Of a stretch of 39,213 nt of DNA, positions 23,869-32,252 are shown piece by piece. The notes beneath the pieces were generated by a model. The model was not told the origin of the DNA, searched no databases, and was given only the letters and a program-made list of their open reading frames with translations. Both the position numbers and the translations under genes were made by a program. The stretch is from Actinotignum timonense (GTDB taxonomy: Bacteria > Actinomycetota > Actinomycetes > Actinomycetales > Actinomycetaceae): NCBI RefSeq assembly GCF_900155575.1, contig NZ_LT706966.1, positions 2,155,094 to 2,194,306 of the forward strand, read 5' to 3'. Each line of letters starts with the position of its first letter. The stretch's first letter is position 1.

Positions 23869-25527
23869 GTGCCCGCTTTTATCACGCATCTGCGTTCCCT
23901 ACTGCCCTGCACCGATGACCTACGCGCCACCAAAAAATATTGGCGCCAAGATATCGCTGCGGGGGTCACGGTGGGAATCGTAGCCCTCCCCCTCGCCCTA
24001 GCTTTCGCTATTTCCAGCGGCCTGAGCGCGGAGGCCGGCCTCATTACCGCCATCGTTGCGGGAATTATCGCGGCAATCTTCGGCGGCTCCAATTACCAGA
24101 TCTCCGGGCCCACCGGCGCCATGGCGGTCATCTTGGCACCCATCGTCGCCGCGCACGGTGCGCGAGTGGTGCCGCTCCTGTGCCTCATGGCGGGAGGCCT
24201 CATCCTCCTGGCCGGGGTGTTGGGCCTGGGGCGCGCCGTCTCCCTCATTCCCTGGCCGGTGATCGAAGGTTTCACGGTGGGCATCGCCGCCATTCTTTTC
24301 TTCCAGCAGGTCCCGAATATTATCGGCGTGGAGACGCGCGCCGGCCTGAGCACCCTGCCGGCCGACTTCGAAGCCCTCACCCGCATAACTCCCGCAACGG
24401 TGCTCACCACGGGGCTGCTCTGCCTGGCCGCCATCGTCATTATCGCGGCGTGCACGAAAATCTCGAAGAAGCTCCCCGGATCTCTCATCGCGGTACTGGT
24501 GGTAAGCTTGGCCGCCTGGGCCGCCGGCCTCACGGTGCCCACCATCGGCACCATCCCCTCCGCTCTCCCCGCACAGGTCGTCCCCGAAATCTCCATAAGC
24601 CTCCTCAGCGCCCTGGCGCCGGGCGCGCTCGCGGTGGCGGCCCTGGCGGGTATCGAGTCGCTCATCTCCGCGCGGATCGCGGCGGGGATGGTGCGCGGCG
24701 GCAGCTATTCTCCGGATCGGGAGCTGGTGGGCCAGGGCCTGGCGTCGGTGGGCTGCGGGCTTTTCGGCGGCATGCCCGCCACCGGCGCGATCGTCCGCAA
24801 CGCCGTGAATGTGCGTTCGGGTGGGCGTTCGCGCCTGGCCGCCCTCATCCATTCCCTGGTTCTCATCGCGGTGGTCTACCTGGTCTCCGCCGCGGTCTCT
24901 GCTATCCCGCTCTCGGTTCTTGCCGGCGTGCTGGTGGTGACCTGCTACCGCATGATTAATCCGGATACGGTGCGCCAGGTGATGCGTTCCAACCGCTCGG
25001 ATGCTTCCGTTTTCGTGATCACGGCGATTATTACGGTGGGTCTGGATATTATTTGGGCGATCACCGTGGGAATTATTATTTCCGGGATTCTGGTGTTGCG
25101 GCGCATGGCGAACCGTTCGGGTATTTTCCGCGAGGATCTCCCCTCCGATCCGAAAATTGCTATTTTGCGGGTAGACGGCACCATGTTCTTCGGCGTGGGC
25201 GACCGCATCGAGCGCGAAATCCCGCGCCTGGCGGGCGTGGACGTGGTAATTTTGCGCCTCTCCCGCGTCGGAATCGTGGACGCCACCGGGGTGCGAGCCC
25301 TGGCGCAGGTGGTGGACCGCCTGGTCGATGCCGGCAATACCGTGCTGGTCAAGGGCCTCCCCAAGCAGGTGCAGGAGATGGCCCAGCGCATGGAACTGGG
25401 CCAACTCAGCATCGGCGATTATCTTTTCACGGATATGGACGGCGCGATGGCGCAGGCCCGCCGCATCGTGGCCGCGAATGGCAGCTCCACCGCCACCGGC
25501 CGTTTCCGCGCGGTCGAAGAAACGTAA
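23869..25527 (+). CDS. SulP/SLC26 inorganic anion transporter with STAS domain
   Basis: Membrane transporter for sulfate, bicarbonate or another small anion. The 552 residues comprise a 10-14 helix SulP domain (GVTVGIVALPLALAFAIS; SNYQISGPTGAMAVILAP, the family substrate-site signature) and a C-terminal cytoplasmic STAS domain from about residue 430 (ILRVDGTMFFGVGDRIE, then LRLSRVGIVDATGVRAL). GTG 23869 is chosen because GAAAGG lies just upstream and the family start aligns there. No carbonic anhydrase or sulfate-activation gene is adjacent, so the anion is undecided. A T-rich terminator follows. Confidence 0.93.
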   Translation: MPAFITHLRSLLPCTDDLRATKKYWRQDIAAGVTVGIVALPLALAFAISSGLSAEAGLITAIVAGIIAAIFGGSNYQISGPTGAMAVILAPIVAAHGARVVPLLCLMAGGLILLAGVLGLGRAVSLIPWPVIEGFTVGIAAILFFQQVPNIIGVETRAGLSTLPADFEALTRITPATVLTTGLLCLAAIVIIAACTKISKKLPGSLIAVLVVSLAAWAAGLTVPTIGTIPSALPAQVVPEISISLLSALAPGALAVAALAGIESLISARIAAGMVRGGSYSPDRELVGQGLASVGCGLFGGMPATGAIVRNAVNVRSGGRSRLAALIHSLVLIAVVYLVSAAVSAIPLSVLAGVLVVTCYRMINPDTVRQVMRSNRSDASVFVITAIITVGLDIIWAITVGIIISGILVLRRMANRSGIFREDLPSDPKIAILRVDGTMFFGVGDRIEREIPRLAGVDVVILRLSRVGIVDATGVRALAQVVDRLVDAGNTVLVKGLPKQVQEMAQRMELGQLSIGDYLFTDMDGAMAQARRIVAANGSSTATGRFRAVEET

Positions 25528-25582
25528 GTCCCCATCATCTACCGGTCCCGCACATTTTCTGGTACCGTTCCCGGTGACAGGA

Positions 25583-25626
25583 CTCCCCGCACCTCTCGTA
25601 GAAGTGTCCCAGGGGAGACGTTTTTT
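25583..25626 (+). terminator. Rho-independent terminator after the SulP gene
   Basis: CTCCCC (25583-25588) pairs with GGGGAG (25612-25617), enclosing a smaller CAC/GTG stem, and six T follow at 25621-25626. It lies about 55 bases after the SulP stop, between convergent genes. Confidence 0.7.
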
Positions 25627-25702
25627 CTCACCACCCCGCGAACCATACCTTGTCGCCTTTTCGCGCGCGTGCGAAATAGGTACGACGACGCCGCCTCCCC
25701 CG

Positions 25703-26956
25703 CTACCGCCTAAATGAGGGATGCACCGCACTCATGAGAATGCCCAATGCCAGCAGCACCACGCATACTGCAATCGGTAGCCACGGTGCGATCCCATAGA
25801 GCGCCGTGGACGCAACGGGGGCCAGCACATAGGCCATGCCGTTATTGGCATTGATGAGCCCGGCCATGCCGCCTTGCTCATGCGGCTCCATCTTCAGGGT
25901 GGGCGCGGTGTTATAGCCCGGCATCGCTAAACCGGAGCCGAGCCCCGCCAGCACGCAGGCCAGCACGAAAATCCACAGGTGGCTCGGGTAGAGCAGCAGG
26001 GCCACCGCCACGAAGAAGATCACCAGGCCGCGGCGGAAGAGCTGCACCGCGTTCCAGCCGAGCCGCGGTGCCAGCGCGGCCTGGGCGATGATCATGACCA
26101 CTCCCATAATGGACATGCACAAGGCCGTAAATCCGGCGGTGGCCGCCGCTTCCAGCCCCAATGCGTCTTGGAGCAGGAAGCCGAACACGGTGGTCAGGGT
26201 GGAAAATACGGTGAACATGAGGAAGCCGCAGGCTAGGAAGGCGAATGCTCGCGGGTCGAAGTAGCTGACTTTAGCGGGCTTCTCCACCCGCTTTTCACCC
26301 CGGGTGGGTTTGAAGGTCACCAGCAGCACTACAACCCCGGCCAAAATCATGAGCGGCATGACCACCAGCGGCAGCATAAATCCGCCGAGGGCCGCCAGGC
26401 TCCCACCCACCAGCGCACCGAGGATGGTGGCGAATCCTTGCGCGGCGCCCAGCATGCCCACGCCTTTGACTCGCTGCGCCTCACTGTAGGTGTGGGTGAT
26501 GATGTAGGTCTGGGCGGCGGGCGTGATGGCGGCAATGGATCCGCCGTACAGCAGGCCCCGGGTGAACACCACCCCGATCACCAGGGCGCTCCCAACCAAC
26601 GCTCCTTGCAAGCCAAACCAGGCCACTACCGCGAAGGCCGCGAGCGCGGTGGCCGCGCCGAGCATGCCGGTCACCAGGATGGGGCGGGTGCCCCGCCGCA
26701 AGGAGACCCTCCCCCACGTGGTTGAGCTAAGCGAGAGCACGATGGCCGCCAGGGAGATCGTCGCCCCGATATGCCATTCTTGCAGGCCGATTTCGCGCGA
26801 GAGCGGGGCAATAATCGGGTTGAGAATCATCTGGCCCATATAGGCCAGTAACACGGTGAGAAATAGTGGGAACAGGCCAGGAATCTGGCCCTTTGTCGAG
26901 CCAGGCTCCAATTCCGGTTCCGCTGCCGGTTGCGGGTGAGTATTCGCGTCGGTCAT
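25703..26956 (-). CDS. MFS drug-efflux-type transporter under TetR control
   Basis: 12-helix MFS exporter of 417 residues in the DHA1 drug-efflux style. The N-terminal half has YMGQMILNPIIAPLSREIGLQEWHIG and an antiporter-like GLLYGGSIAAITPAAQTYI stretch; the middle loop carries the basic sequence KPTRGEKRVEKP. The gene diverges from a TetR-family regulator, and its promoter (minus-strand TTGACA, 18-base spacer, TAGTGT) is overlapped by a 19-bp operator. This layout means efflux induced by a ligand of the TetR protein. The ATG at 26956 follows AAAAGGAAG. The transported compound is unknown. Confidence 0.9.
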   Translation of the reverse strand: MTDANTHPQPAAEPELEPGSTKGQIPGLFPLFLTVLLAYMGQMILNPIIAPLSREIGLQEWHIGATISLAAIVLSLSSTTWGRVSLRRGTRPILVTGMLGAATALAAFAVVAWFGLQGALVGSALVIGVVFTRGLLYGGSIAAITPAAQTYIITHTYSEAQRVKGVGMLGAAQGFATILGALVGGSLAALGGFMLPLVVMPLMILAGVVVLLVTFKPTRGEKRVEKPAKVSYFDPRAFAFLACGFLMFTVFSTLTTVFGFLLQDALGLEAAATAGFTALCMSIMGVVMIIAQAALAPRLGWNAVQLFRRGLVIFFVAVALLLYPSHLWIFVLACVLAGLGSGLAMPGYNTAPTLKMEPHEQGGMAGLINANNGMAYVLAPVASTALYGIAPWLPIAVCVVLLALGILMSAVHPSFRR

Positions 26957-26994
26957 AGCGCTTCCTTTTCAGAAGTAATGGGTGAACGGCACAC

Positions 26995-27024
26995 ACACTA
27001 GAACACTGTTCTAGTAATGTCAAT
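26995..27024 (-). promoter_or_regulatory. Promoter of the MFS efflux gene
   Basis: On the minus strand TTGACA (27024-27019) and TAGTGT (27000-26995) are separated by 18 bases. The proposed TetR operator fills the spacer, so binding would block RNA polymerase. Confidence 0.65.
26997..27015. promoter_or_regulatory. TetR-type operator
   Basis: ACTAGAACACTGTTCTAGT is a perfect inverted repeat with 8-bp arms and a 3-base centre, in the gap between the divergent MFS and TetR genes. It overlaps the MFS promoter and lies about 20 bases before the proposed -10 of the regulator, so both genes could be repressed from this one site. Confidence 0.8.
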
Positions 27025-27036
27025 GCGGGGTGGCGA

Positions 27037-27042
27037 TATGCT
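27037..27042 (+). promoter_or_regulatory. -10 element of the tetR-like gene
   Basis: TATGCT ends six bases before the ATG at 27049, with no Shine-Dalgarno, fitting a leaderless transcript. The operator covers the region where a -35 would lie. Confidence 0.45.
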
Positions 27043-27048
27043 GGGCAT

Positions 27049-27747
27049 ATGCACGCTAAATCCGTGAACACCGGCCGGCGCGTCGGCCTGACCCAGGATA
27101 AGATTCGCCACGCTGCCCAGGCCCTTTCCCGTGACCGCGGCATCGAAAATTGGTCGATTCGCGATTTAGCGCTTGAACTCAAGGTCTCCCCTTCGGTGAT
27201 TTACCACTACTTCGCCAATCGGGACGCCATCGTCGATGCCGTGATAGCGCATCTCATCGGCTCCATCGCCCTGCCCGAAGCAAGCCTGGAGTGGAAAGAG
27301 TGGTTCATGGCGCTGGCGCAGAACGCCCGCCCGGTTCTGCTTGAACATCCGGGGGTAACGGAGCGGATGATGCACGGCAATTTCAGTGCCGAGATGCTCC
27401 CCCTCCTTGAAGCATCTTTCGAAAAATTGCACGAGGCCGGTTTCCGCCATCACGCCCCGCAGGCCTACACCATGATTATCAATACAATTCTGTGGGCGAT
27501 CACGGCGCGCAATTTGCGCAGCCCCACTCGCCGCGAGCAGCGCCACGATCTAGGCCGCATGGTCGCCCAGGCCCAGCCCCTGGCCGCCACTTCCACCGCG
27601 CTCACCGATATGCTCACCAACTACCTGCTGCCCCTCACGGATCCGCAGCACGAAAACCAGATGAGCCAGGAATACTTCACCATCATGGTGCAAGCCCTCC
27701 TGGTGGGCCTGGAACAAACGCTCCTCCCCCGCGAAAGCACCGAGTAG
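27049..27747 (+). CDS. TetR-family transcriptional repressor
   Basis: One-component regulator of 232 residues. The N-terminal helix-turn-helix spans about residues 15-65 (IRDLALELKVSPSVIYHYFANRDAIVDAV); the rest is the helical ligand-binding domain, rich in aromatic and His residues (FRHHAPQAYTMIINTILW). It is divergent from the MFS efflux gene, with a perfect 19-bp operator between them, so it most likely represses efflux and itself until a toxic ligand binds. The start at 27049 follows a leaderless pattern. Confidence 0.92.
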   Translation: MHAKSVNTGRRVGLTQDKIRHAAQALSRDRGIENWSIRDLALELKVSPSVIYHYFANRDAIVDAVIAHLIGSIALPEASLEWKEWFMALAQNARPVLLEHPGVTERMMHGNFSAEMLPLLEASFEKLHEAGFRHHAPQAYTMIINTILWAITARNLRSPTRREQRHDLGRMVAQAQPLAATSTALTDMLTNYLLPLTDPQHENQMSQEYFTIMVQALLVGLEQTLLPRESTE

Positions 27748-27759
27748 CGCGTACCGACG

Positions 27760-27788
27760 TTCACTTATACATCTAAGATTGTTATAAT
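27760..27788 (+). promoter_or_regulatory. Candidate promoter of the ParB/Srx-type gene
   Basis: TTCACT (27760-27765), a 17-base spacer and a perfect TATAAT (27783-27788). It would give a leader of about 150 bases that includes the GGAATG repeats before the gene at 27946. Confidence 0.55.
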
Positions 27789-27909
27789 TCTACAACTCGA
27801 CGGCGACTTCACGAGATTCTTCGATCTTCCGGTAAGCCGTTGCAATTTAGGTTTCCAGGTGCCACTCCAGGCTCACACGGCACCGCTTCCATGGTGTGTA
27901 GACTACATA

Positions 27910-27933
27910 GGAATGGGAATGGGAATGGGAATG
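27910..27933 (+). repeat. Four perfect GGAATG hexamer repeats before the ribosome-binding site
   Basis: Four uninterrupted copies of GGAATG end one base before the Shine-Dalgarno GAGGAG (27935-27940) of the ParB/Srx-type gene. Simple repeats in a leader can change copy number by slipped-strand pairing and alter expression. Here they lie in the 5' leader rather than between -35 and -10. Confidence 0.75.
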
Positions 27934-27945
27934 TGAGGAGACAAT

Positions 27946-29472
27946 ATGGGGTACCCGCTAGATATTAAAACAGTTGCAGTCACAGAGCTTTCACTCGACC
28001 TGCGCAATTATCGCATGCCGATCCACGCTACCGACGAGAATGAGGCCATTCTGTATCTTATTCAGAATGAAAAGGTCTTTGAACTAGCTAGCGAGATTCT
28101 AAAGGCCGGCTACCTCGACAACGAAATCCCCCTTGTCACCTCTACGGATACTGGATATACAGTTCTCGAAGGAAATCGCCGCGTTACAGTACTGAAACTA
28201 CTGAATAACCCCGCACTCGCCCATCGCTTCGGAGATAAAATCGCGACACAATATGATCGACTTGTCACAAAATACAAGAGCGAATTGGCCGATATTCCAT
28301 CTCACATCCGCGTTATGGTCTCGGAATCCGCAGATGAACTCCAGCCACATATAGCGCGACTACACACGCAAACAGCAAAGAAGCAATGGTCTACCGAGCA
28401 ACAGGCACAGTTTTATTACGTCCAGATTGAATCCGGATCGACCGTCGCAGATTTAAAGTCGCGTTATAATTTAAAATCCCGTCTCAATCGGCTTTTGCAA
28501 GCGGGATCATTTTTCGCTCTGGTCGACGCACTGCGTGGGCGGCTCACCGAAGAAGAAGTGAAACTATTAGCATCGGTCAAGGCATCCCCTCTCGAATACG
28601 CGCTCCGGCTGGAAGAGATTCGCCAACTTACTGGGCTGAAATTTACAAAAGAAGGTCTATTCGCTCCCTGCGGGACGACACCAAAGGAAATGGCAGATAG
28701 ATTAACTGACGACCAGCTGGTTATTCTCGTGCGGTTAGCGCAACTCATGAAGGAAGGGGAACCACCTCTAAATACCCGTCATCCGATTCACAAAGGTGAC
28801 GAAAAAGCTCGCTCGGAAGTTCTAAGTTTCCTTTCCAACGGTGATACGCCCCCAATAAATAAAGAACAAGATCAAGGGCACCAGGACAACTGCGCTAAAA
28901 AATCTTCACCTGAATCGGAGCCCTTTTCCCGTCCAAAAAGCGAGACAAGTAACAATCATTCCCCGAAATCCCCTGGCGAGAGCTCGCAACCAAGCGTCGA
29001 TGCCACCCTCGACTCAGACGTCTTTAAAAACGGAAATATTAGCCTTAAGAATGCATTAAGGAAAAATCTAAAAGATGGATCGCACAATGACGATAACCAG
29101 CTCGGCGTCAAGTACGTCCACCCAACTTTCACCATCAACGAATCCGTTGAGTTTGAGCACGTAAATGGCCTCCTTTATGGAGTATTCACTTACGGAAACC
29201 TACCAGCTAACCAAACAAACAGGCGCGCGAAGCTCTACCTTATTACTCCAGCGCTCCGGTCCCTTTTCGAACTCACTCTGTCCGCGTTGGACCTTTCAAA
29301 TATACCGGACATGAAGTTGCCTTCCCGTCCCCACTCCAACCATAAGCAAAATGTAGACTATGTTGTCGAAAAACTATCGGACAATTGGGGCTGCGGACTG
29401 TTTATTGGACATTATCGCTTAAAACCGCTTGACGATGCTCCACAATCGTTAAACCATCGAACTTCAAGGTAA
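27946..29472 (+). pseudogene. ParB/Srx-like DNA-associated protein, 5' part split by an IS
   Basis: The first 480 codons (to 29386) belong to the original gene; the frame then runs 28 codons into the IS. Residues 10-90 resemble the ParB/sulfiredoxin fold: LDLRNYRMP, ELASEILKAGYL, and VLEGNRRVTVLKLL, which matches the ParB GERR box and the DGQQRL box of DUF262/GmrS restriction proteins. Residues 100-260 are helical, about 265-360 form a polar, probably disordered linker, and a further domain follows. The start is clear (GAGGAG, five-base spacer). The gene is visibly AT-richer than the flanking operons, suggesting transfer. The remainder lies at 30874-31100. The next gene is a convergent D12 adenine methyltransferase. 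A role in restriction or phage defence is inference. Confidence 0.7.
29384..29386. repeat. Target-site duplication ATT, left copy
   Basis: ATT at 29384-29386 matches ATT at 30871-30873 on the far side of the IS. Removing the IS and one copy restores the host frame, which supports a 3-bp duplication. Confidence 0.65.
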
Positions 29473-30870
29473 TACGCTTCTGGTTATAGAAGAACATATA
29501 CTCGTCTATCGCCTCGCATAACTCATCGGTTGTAGCCCACTTCTTCCCGTGATAAATCTCGGTTTTCATCCGCCCGAAAAACCCCTCACAAGCAGAATTA
29601 TCCGGACTACACCCCTTCTTCGACATCGACCGCGTCAACCCGTAACGCCGCGTAAGCTCAATCCAGGACACAGACCGGTAGTGGACTCCCCGATCCGAAT
29701 GGATCACGAGTGGATGCTCACTCTGGCCGGCTTGTAGCTCGTTTAGACGCTGGTGCGGGAGGGTTGCCAGGGCGTTTTCAAGGGAGGAATCAGCCAACAC
29801 TGAGGTTGGGTGTAATCCCCTCGTATACGCCACGACTTTCCCGTCATAACAGTCAATAATCGGGGAGAGATAAACCTTCCCGTTAGCTGCGTGGAACTCG
29901 CTGATATCCGTGAGCCAAAGCCGTCCGGGCTCATCAGCGTGGAAGTCACGCTCGACTAGGTTTTCCGGTGCCGGGCTGATCTCCCCGCCGTAACTAGAGT
30001 ACTTCCGGCGTGCTTTGGCATACCTGACCGGGATTTCCTCTTCCCGCATCAAGCGCTGGATGACTTTCTCCGAGACCACATACCCAAGCTTTCTAAGCGC
30101 TAAACGGATACGCCGATACCCATACGTATACAAGCCCTCGCGCGCGATCTGAGCGATCAACTCACGCAAGCGAGCATGCTTGTCAGGCCGCTCTAGCTGT
30201 TTAGCGGTGTAATAGTACGAGCTTGCCGGCAAATCCAAGGTATCTAAGACCATGGCTAGCGGCGTGGTAGAGCGTAGCTGGTTAGCTACCCGTGTTTTCT
30301 CTACCGCTTCACTGCGCCCGCCTGTGCGGGCTTTTCCTTTTTTTGCTAGCTCGAGCTGGGCTTTCAAGACGCGTTTCTGCACGATTAAATCGGCTACAAG
30401 AGCACGTAATTCTTCCGGGTCTTGGGGTAGCTGGGCTTCCAGTTGGTGGCGGGTTTTCGCTTTGATCTGGTCGCATTCTTTCTCGTTCATGAGTCCTAGA
30501 CTGCCTTCCGCATCCCACTTTTTAACCCAAGCATAGATGTTTGTGCAGTTCACGATTCCTAGATCCTGGGCGATAGTGTAGGCGTTTTCCCCGCTGCGGA
30601 ATCGCTTGCAGGCAGTTACTTTCACGTCCGTTGATATTTTCTGGTTAGGGGCGTGTTTCTTCGGTTTTCTCTGCTCTGGTTTCTCGTTGCTATTCCGGAT
30701 CCATTTGTAGAGCGTGTCTCGGCCTGGGTAGCCCAGTTTACGGACTGTGGCGGTTACCGATTGCGTGCGTTGGTAGGTGGTGAGGGCTTTACGGATCTGC
30801 TCTCTCGTGTACGTACGCTTACTCATTGAACGTTCTCCTTAAAAATCTCTAGGAAACCGTCCGCACCCCC
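29387..30870 (-). mobile_element. IS3-family insertion sequence, about 1484 bp
   Basis: It holds one transposase gene on the minus strand and imperfect terminal inverted repeats: GGGGCTGCGGACTGTTTA at the left end against GGGGGTGCGGACGGTTTC (reverse complement of the right end), 15 of 18 identical. It is flanked by ATT on both sides. The ends could instead be TG...CA one base further out (29386 and 30871), in which case no duplication is visible. It interrupts the ParB/Srx-type gene. Confidence 0.82.
29402..30826 (-). CDS. IS3-family transposase, single reading frame
   Basis: DDE transposase of 474 residues encoded in one frame, whereas many IS3 elements split it into orfA and orfB by frameshifting. 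The N-terminal 120 residues carry two helix-turn-helix units (SVTATVRKLGYPGRDTLYKW and NAYTIAQDLGIVNCTNIYAW). A Leu-rich linker follows (PEELRALVADLIVQKRVLKAQLEL). An HTH_21 segment (YGYRRIRLALRKLGYVVSEK) leads to the rve domain with Asp307 (WLTDISEF), Asp378 (HSDRG) and Glu414 (CEGFFGRMKTE), giving the D(35)E spacing of IS3. AAGGAGAAC precedes the ATG at 30826. The gene looks intact, so the element may be active. Confidence 0.93.
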   Translation of the reverse strand: MSKRTYTREQIRKALTTYQRTQSVTATVRKLGYPGRDTLYKWIRNSNEKPEQRKPKKHAPNQKISTDVKVTACKRFRSGENAYTIAQDLGIVNCTNIYAWVKKWDAEGSLGLMNEKECDQIKAKTRHQLEAQLPQDPEELRALVADLIVQKRVLKAQLELAKKGKARTGGRSEAVEKTRVANQLRSTTPLAMVLDTLDLPASSYYYTAKQLERPDKHARLRELIAQIAREGLYTYGYRRIRLALRKLGYVVSEKVIQRLMREEEIPVRYAKARRKYSSYGGEISPAPENLVERDFHADEPGRLWLTDISEFHAANGKVYLSPIIDCYDGKVVAYTRGLHPTSVLADSSLENALATLPHQRLNELQAGQSEHPLVIHSDRGVHYRSVSWIELTRRYGLTRSMSKKGCSPDNSACEGFFGRMKTEIYHGKKWATTDELCEAIDEYMFFYNQKRITLKFDGLTIVEHRQAVLSDNVQ

Positions 30871-30873
30871 ATT
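30871..30873. repeat. Target-site duplication ATT, right copy
   Basis: Right-hand partner of 29384-29386. Confidence 0.65.
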
Positions 30874-31100
30874 CCTTCCTCACTTATGTTTCAAAACAGT
30901 TCCCAGAATTCGGCGGATACAAGAAGCTCAAATCAACGTTCGATGCATGCAATTTTTCAGAAGCTGCTGGCACCTATGGAAATCTAGCAGCACATGCGTC
31001 CTATCAGAACCTGACAGGGCAGCACGTTATAAGCGCTTTCAATGCGGCAGTACTTTTCGCCTTCCTCTCTCAATGGTATGCGGACTATAAAACTAAATAA
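30874..31100 (+). pseudogene. 3' remnant of the IS-split ParB/Srx-like gene
   Basis: With base 29386 joined to 30874, the frame continues without a stop for 74 more residues to TAA at 31098, beginning SFLTYVSKQFPEFGGYKKLK, so the intact protein would be about 555 residues. The end is helical and contains GNLAAHASYQNLTGQHV, which faintly recalls the N-x3-H part of HEPN-type domains but lacks the Arg; this likeness is weak. No start codon with a ribosome-binding site is seen here, so it is unlikely to be translated alone. It ends 17 bases before the stop of the convergent methyltransferase. Confidence 0.75.
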
Positions 31101-31117
31101 GTATATTTTCGACTACT

Positions 31118-32044
31118 CTACATACCTGCAACCTTATTTATGATTGCAATTTTATCCGCCAGGTACCGTGATGTTATTAAAAGTTCCTGAGCGGTTGTTT
31201 TCTTATGCGCTGAATAAGTAATCGAGAGAGGCACACAGTAATCATTGCGGTACAAGTCTCTAACGAGAGGGTGGTTATCATAAGTGATCACCCACCGCCC
31301 TTCTGGGTATTCATGGATGACATTGGCTAGACTCATATGGTCGTAGCCGTCAAAAGCGTTAAGGTATAGTCTCGAGCCCGCTTGAACATACGGGGGATCA
31401 ATATAAAGAAGCGTACTCTCATCATTGCCATAAGCACTAATAATGTCGCGACCATCCTTGTTTGTCACCAACATCTGGTCAAGATGCGGAATTAAATCCG
31501 TGACACGTTTAACCAGCGCCCCTCGGTTAAATCTAGCATCCATCTTATAATTACCGGTTTGCTTTTTACCACCAATCACACCTGCATTGAGGATTCCCGA
31601 CCTGTTCGTACGATTGAGATAGAAGAATGCTAGTCCTAACTCCGGGCTTGGACAGAGCGCCTCCCTATATATTGTTCTTTGATAATTCCATTGTTCAACG
31701 TCGAGTGGAACGTTTTCAATGAACGATACCAAGCGGTCCACGTTATTCTTGAAAAGCTTCCAAAATGAGTAAACAGCAGGATCGAGATCATTGATGTGCA
31801 ACTCATTAACCTGGCCGGAAGAAAGAAGGGCAATTCCTGCACCGGCACCACCTGCGTAGGGTTCCACATAACGTCGAATACCACCATCCGAGTCGAGAAT
31901 TTTAGAAAGAAACCCGGCCAGTTTCGCCTTCCCCCCTGGATACCGAAGTGGCGATAATGACGAGAAAGTACGTCTAGCTACAATGCATAGCGCATCGGTT
32001 TGCCCTTCGCATTCGGCTACGCAACTAGTGTTGATCAAACCCAT
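31118..32044 (-). CDS. D12-class (Dam-like) DNA adenine N6-methyltransferase
   Basis: Transfers methyl from SAM to adenine in DNA. Of 308 residues, the N-terminal SPLRYPGGKAKL is the SAM-binding motif of the D12 class, YVEPYAGGAGAGI follows it, and YIDPPYV near residue 216 is the catalytic DPPY motif. Late motifs WVITYDNHP and ELLITS are also Dam-like. I start at ATG 32044, preceded by GGGAGA; the open frame up to 32182 has no family similarity. Members usually methylate GATC or a related site and may be solitary or paired with a restriction enzyme. No standard endonuclease is adjacent; the convergent ParB/Srx-type gene, 17 bases away, is the natural candidate partner. It is AT-richer than the chromosome flanks. 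Confidence 0.9.
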   Translation of the reverse strand: MGLINTSCVAECEGQTDALCIVARRTFSSLSPLRYPGGKAKLAGFLSKILDSDGGIRRYVEPYAGGAGAGIALLSSGQVNELHINDLDPAVYSFWKLFKNNVDRLVSFIENVPLDVEQWNYQRTIYREALCPSPELGLAFFYLNRTNRSGILNAGVIGGKKQTGNYKMDARFNRGALVKRVTDLIPHLDQMLVTNKDGRDIISAYGNDESTLLYIDPPYVQAGSRLYLNAFDGYDHMSLANVIHEYPEGRWVITYDNHPLVRDLYRNDYCVPLSITYSAHKKTTAQELLITSRYLADKIAIINKVAGM

Positions 32045-32113
32045 AGATATTCTCCCATCCCCTAATAGTACGGGACAAAGCAAGGGAGAGGGCGATTTCC
32101 CCCGACACCTCAC

Positions 32114-32119
32114 TTGACA
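32114..32119 (+). promoter_or_regulatory. TTGACA in the divergent methyltransferase gap
   Basis: A perfect -35 hexamer lies 134 bases before the MmeI-like gene. The best -10-like words downstream are TAAAAA at too short a spacing, and TAAGAT at 32187-32192, which lacks its own -35. The two methyltransferase genes diverge from this 208-base gap, so both promoters should be here, but I cannot place them firmly. Confidence 0.3.
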
Positions 32120-32252
32120 AGATTCAACGAGCCTAAAAAGCGGTTCAACCCCCTGCCTATGCACGCGAAACATCAGAGCCACCGCCTAAGATAGTCCCAT
32201 ACCACCCCGGCCCGCACCCGCGCGCCCGGGCCCGCCGTGAAAGGAGCCGCGC

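Noticed and set aside
29402-30826. Split orfA/orfB with programmed frameshift in the IS3 element
   Set aside because: The transposase is one uninterrupted frame of 474 codons.
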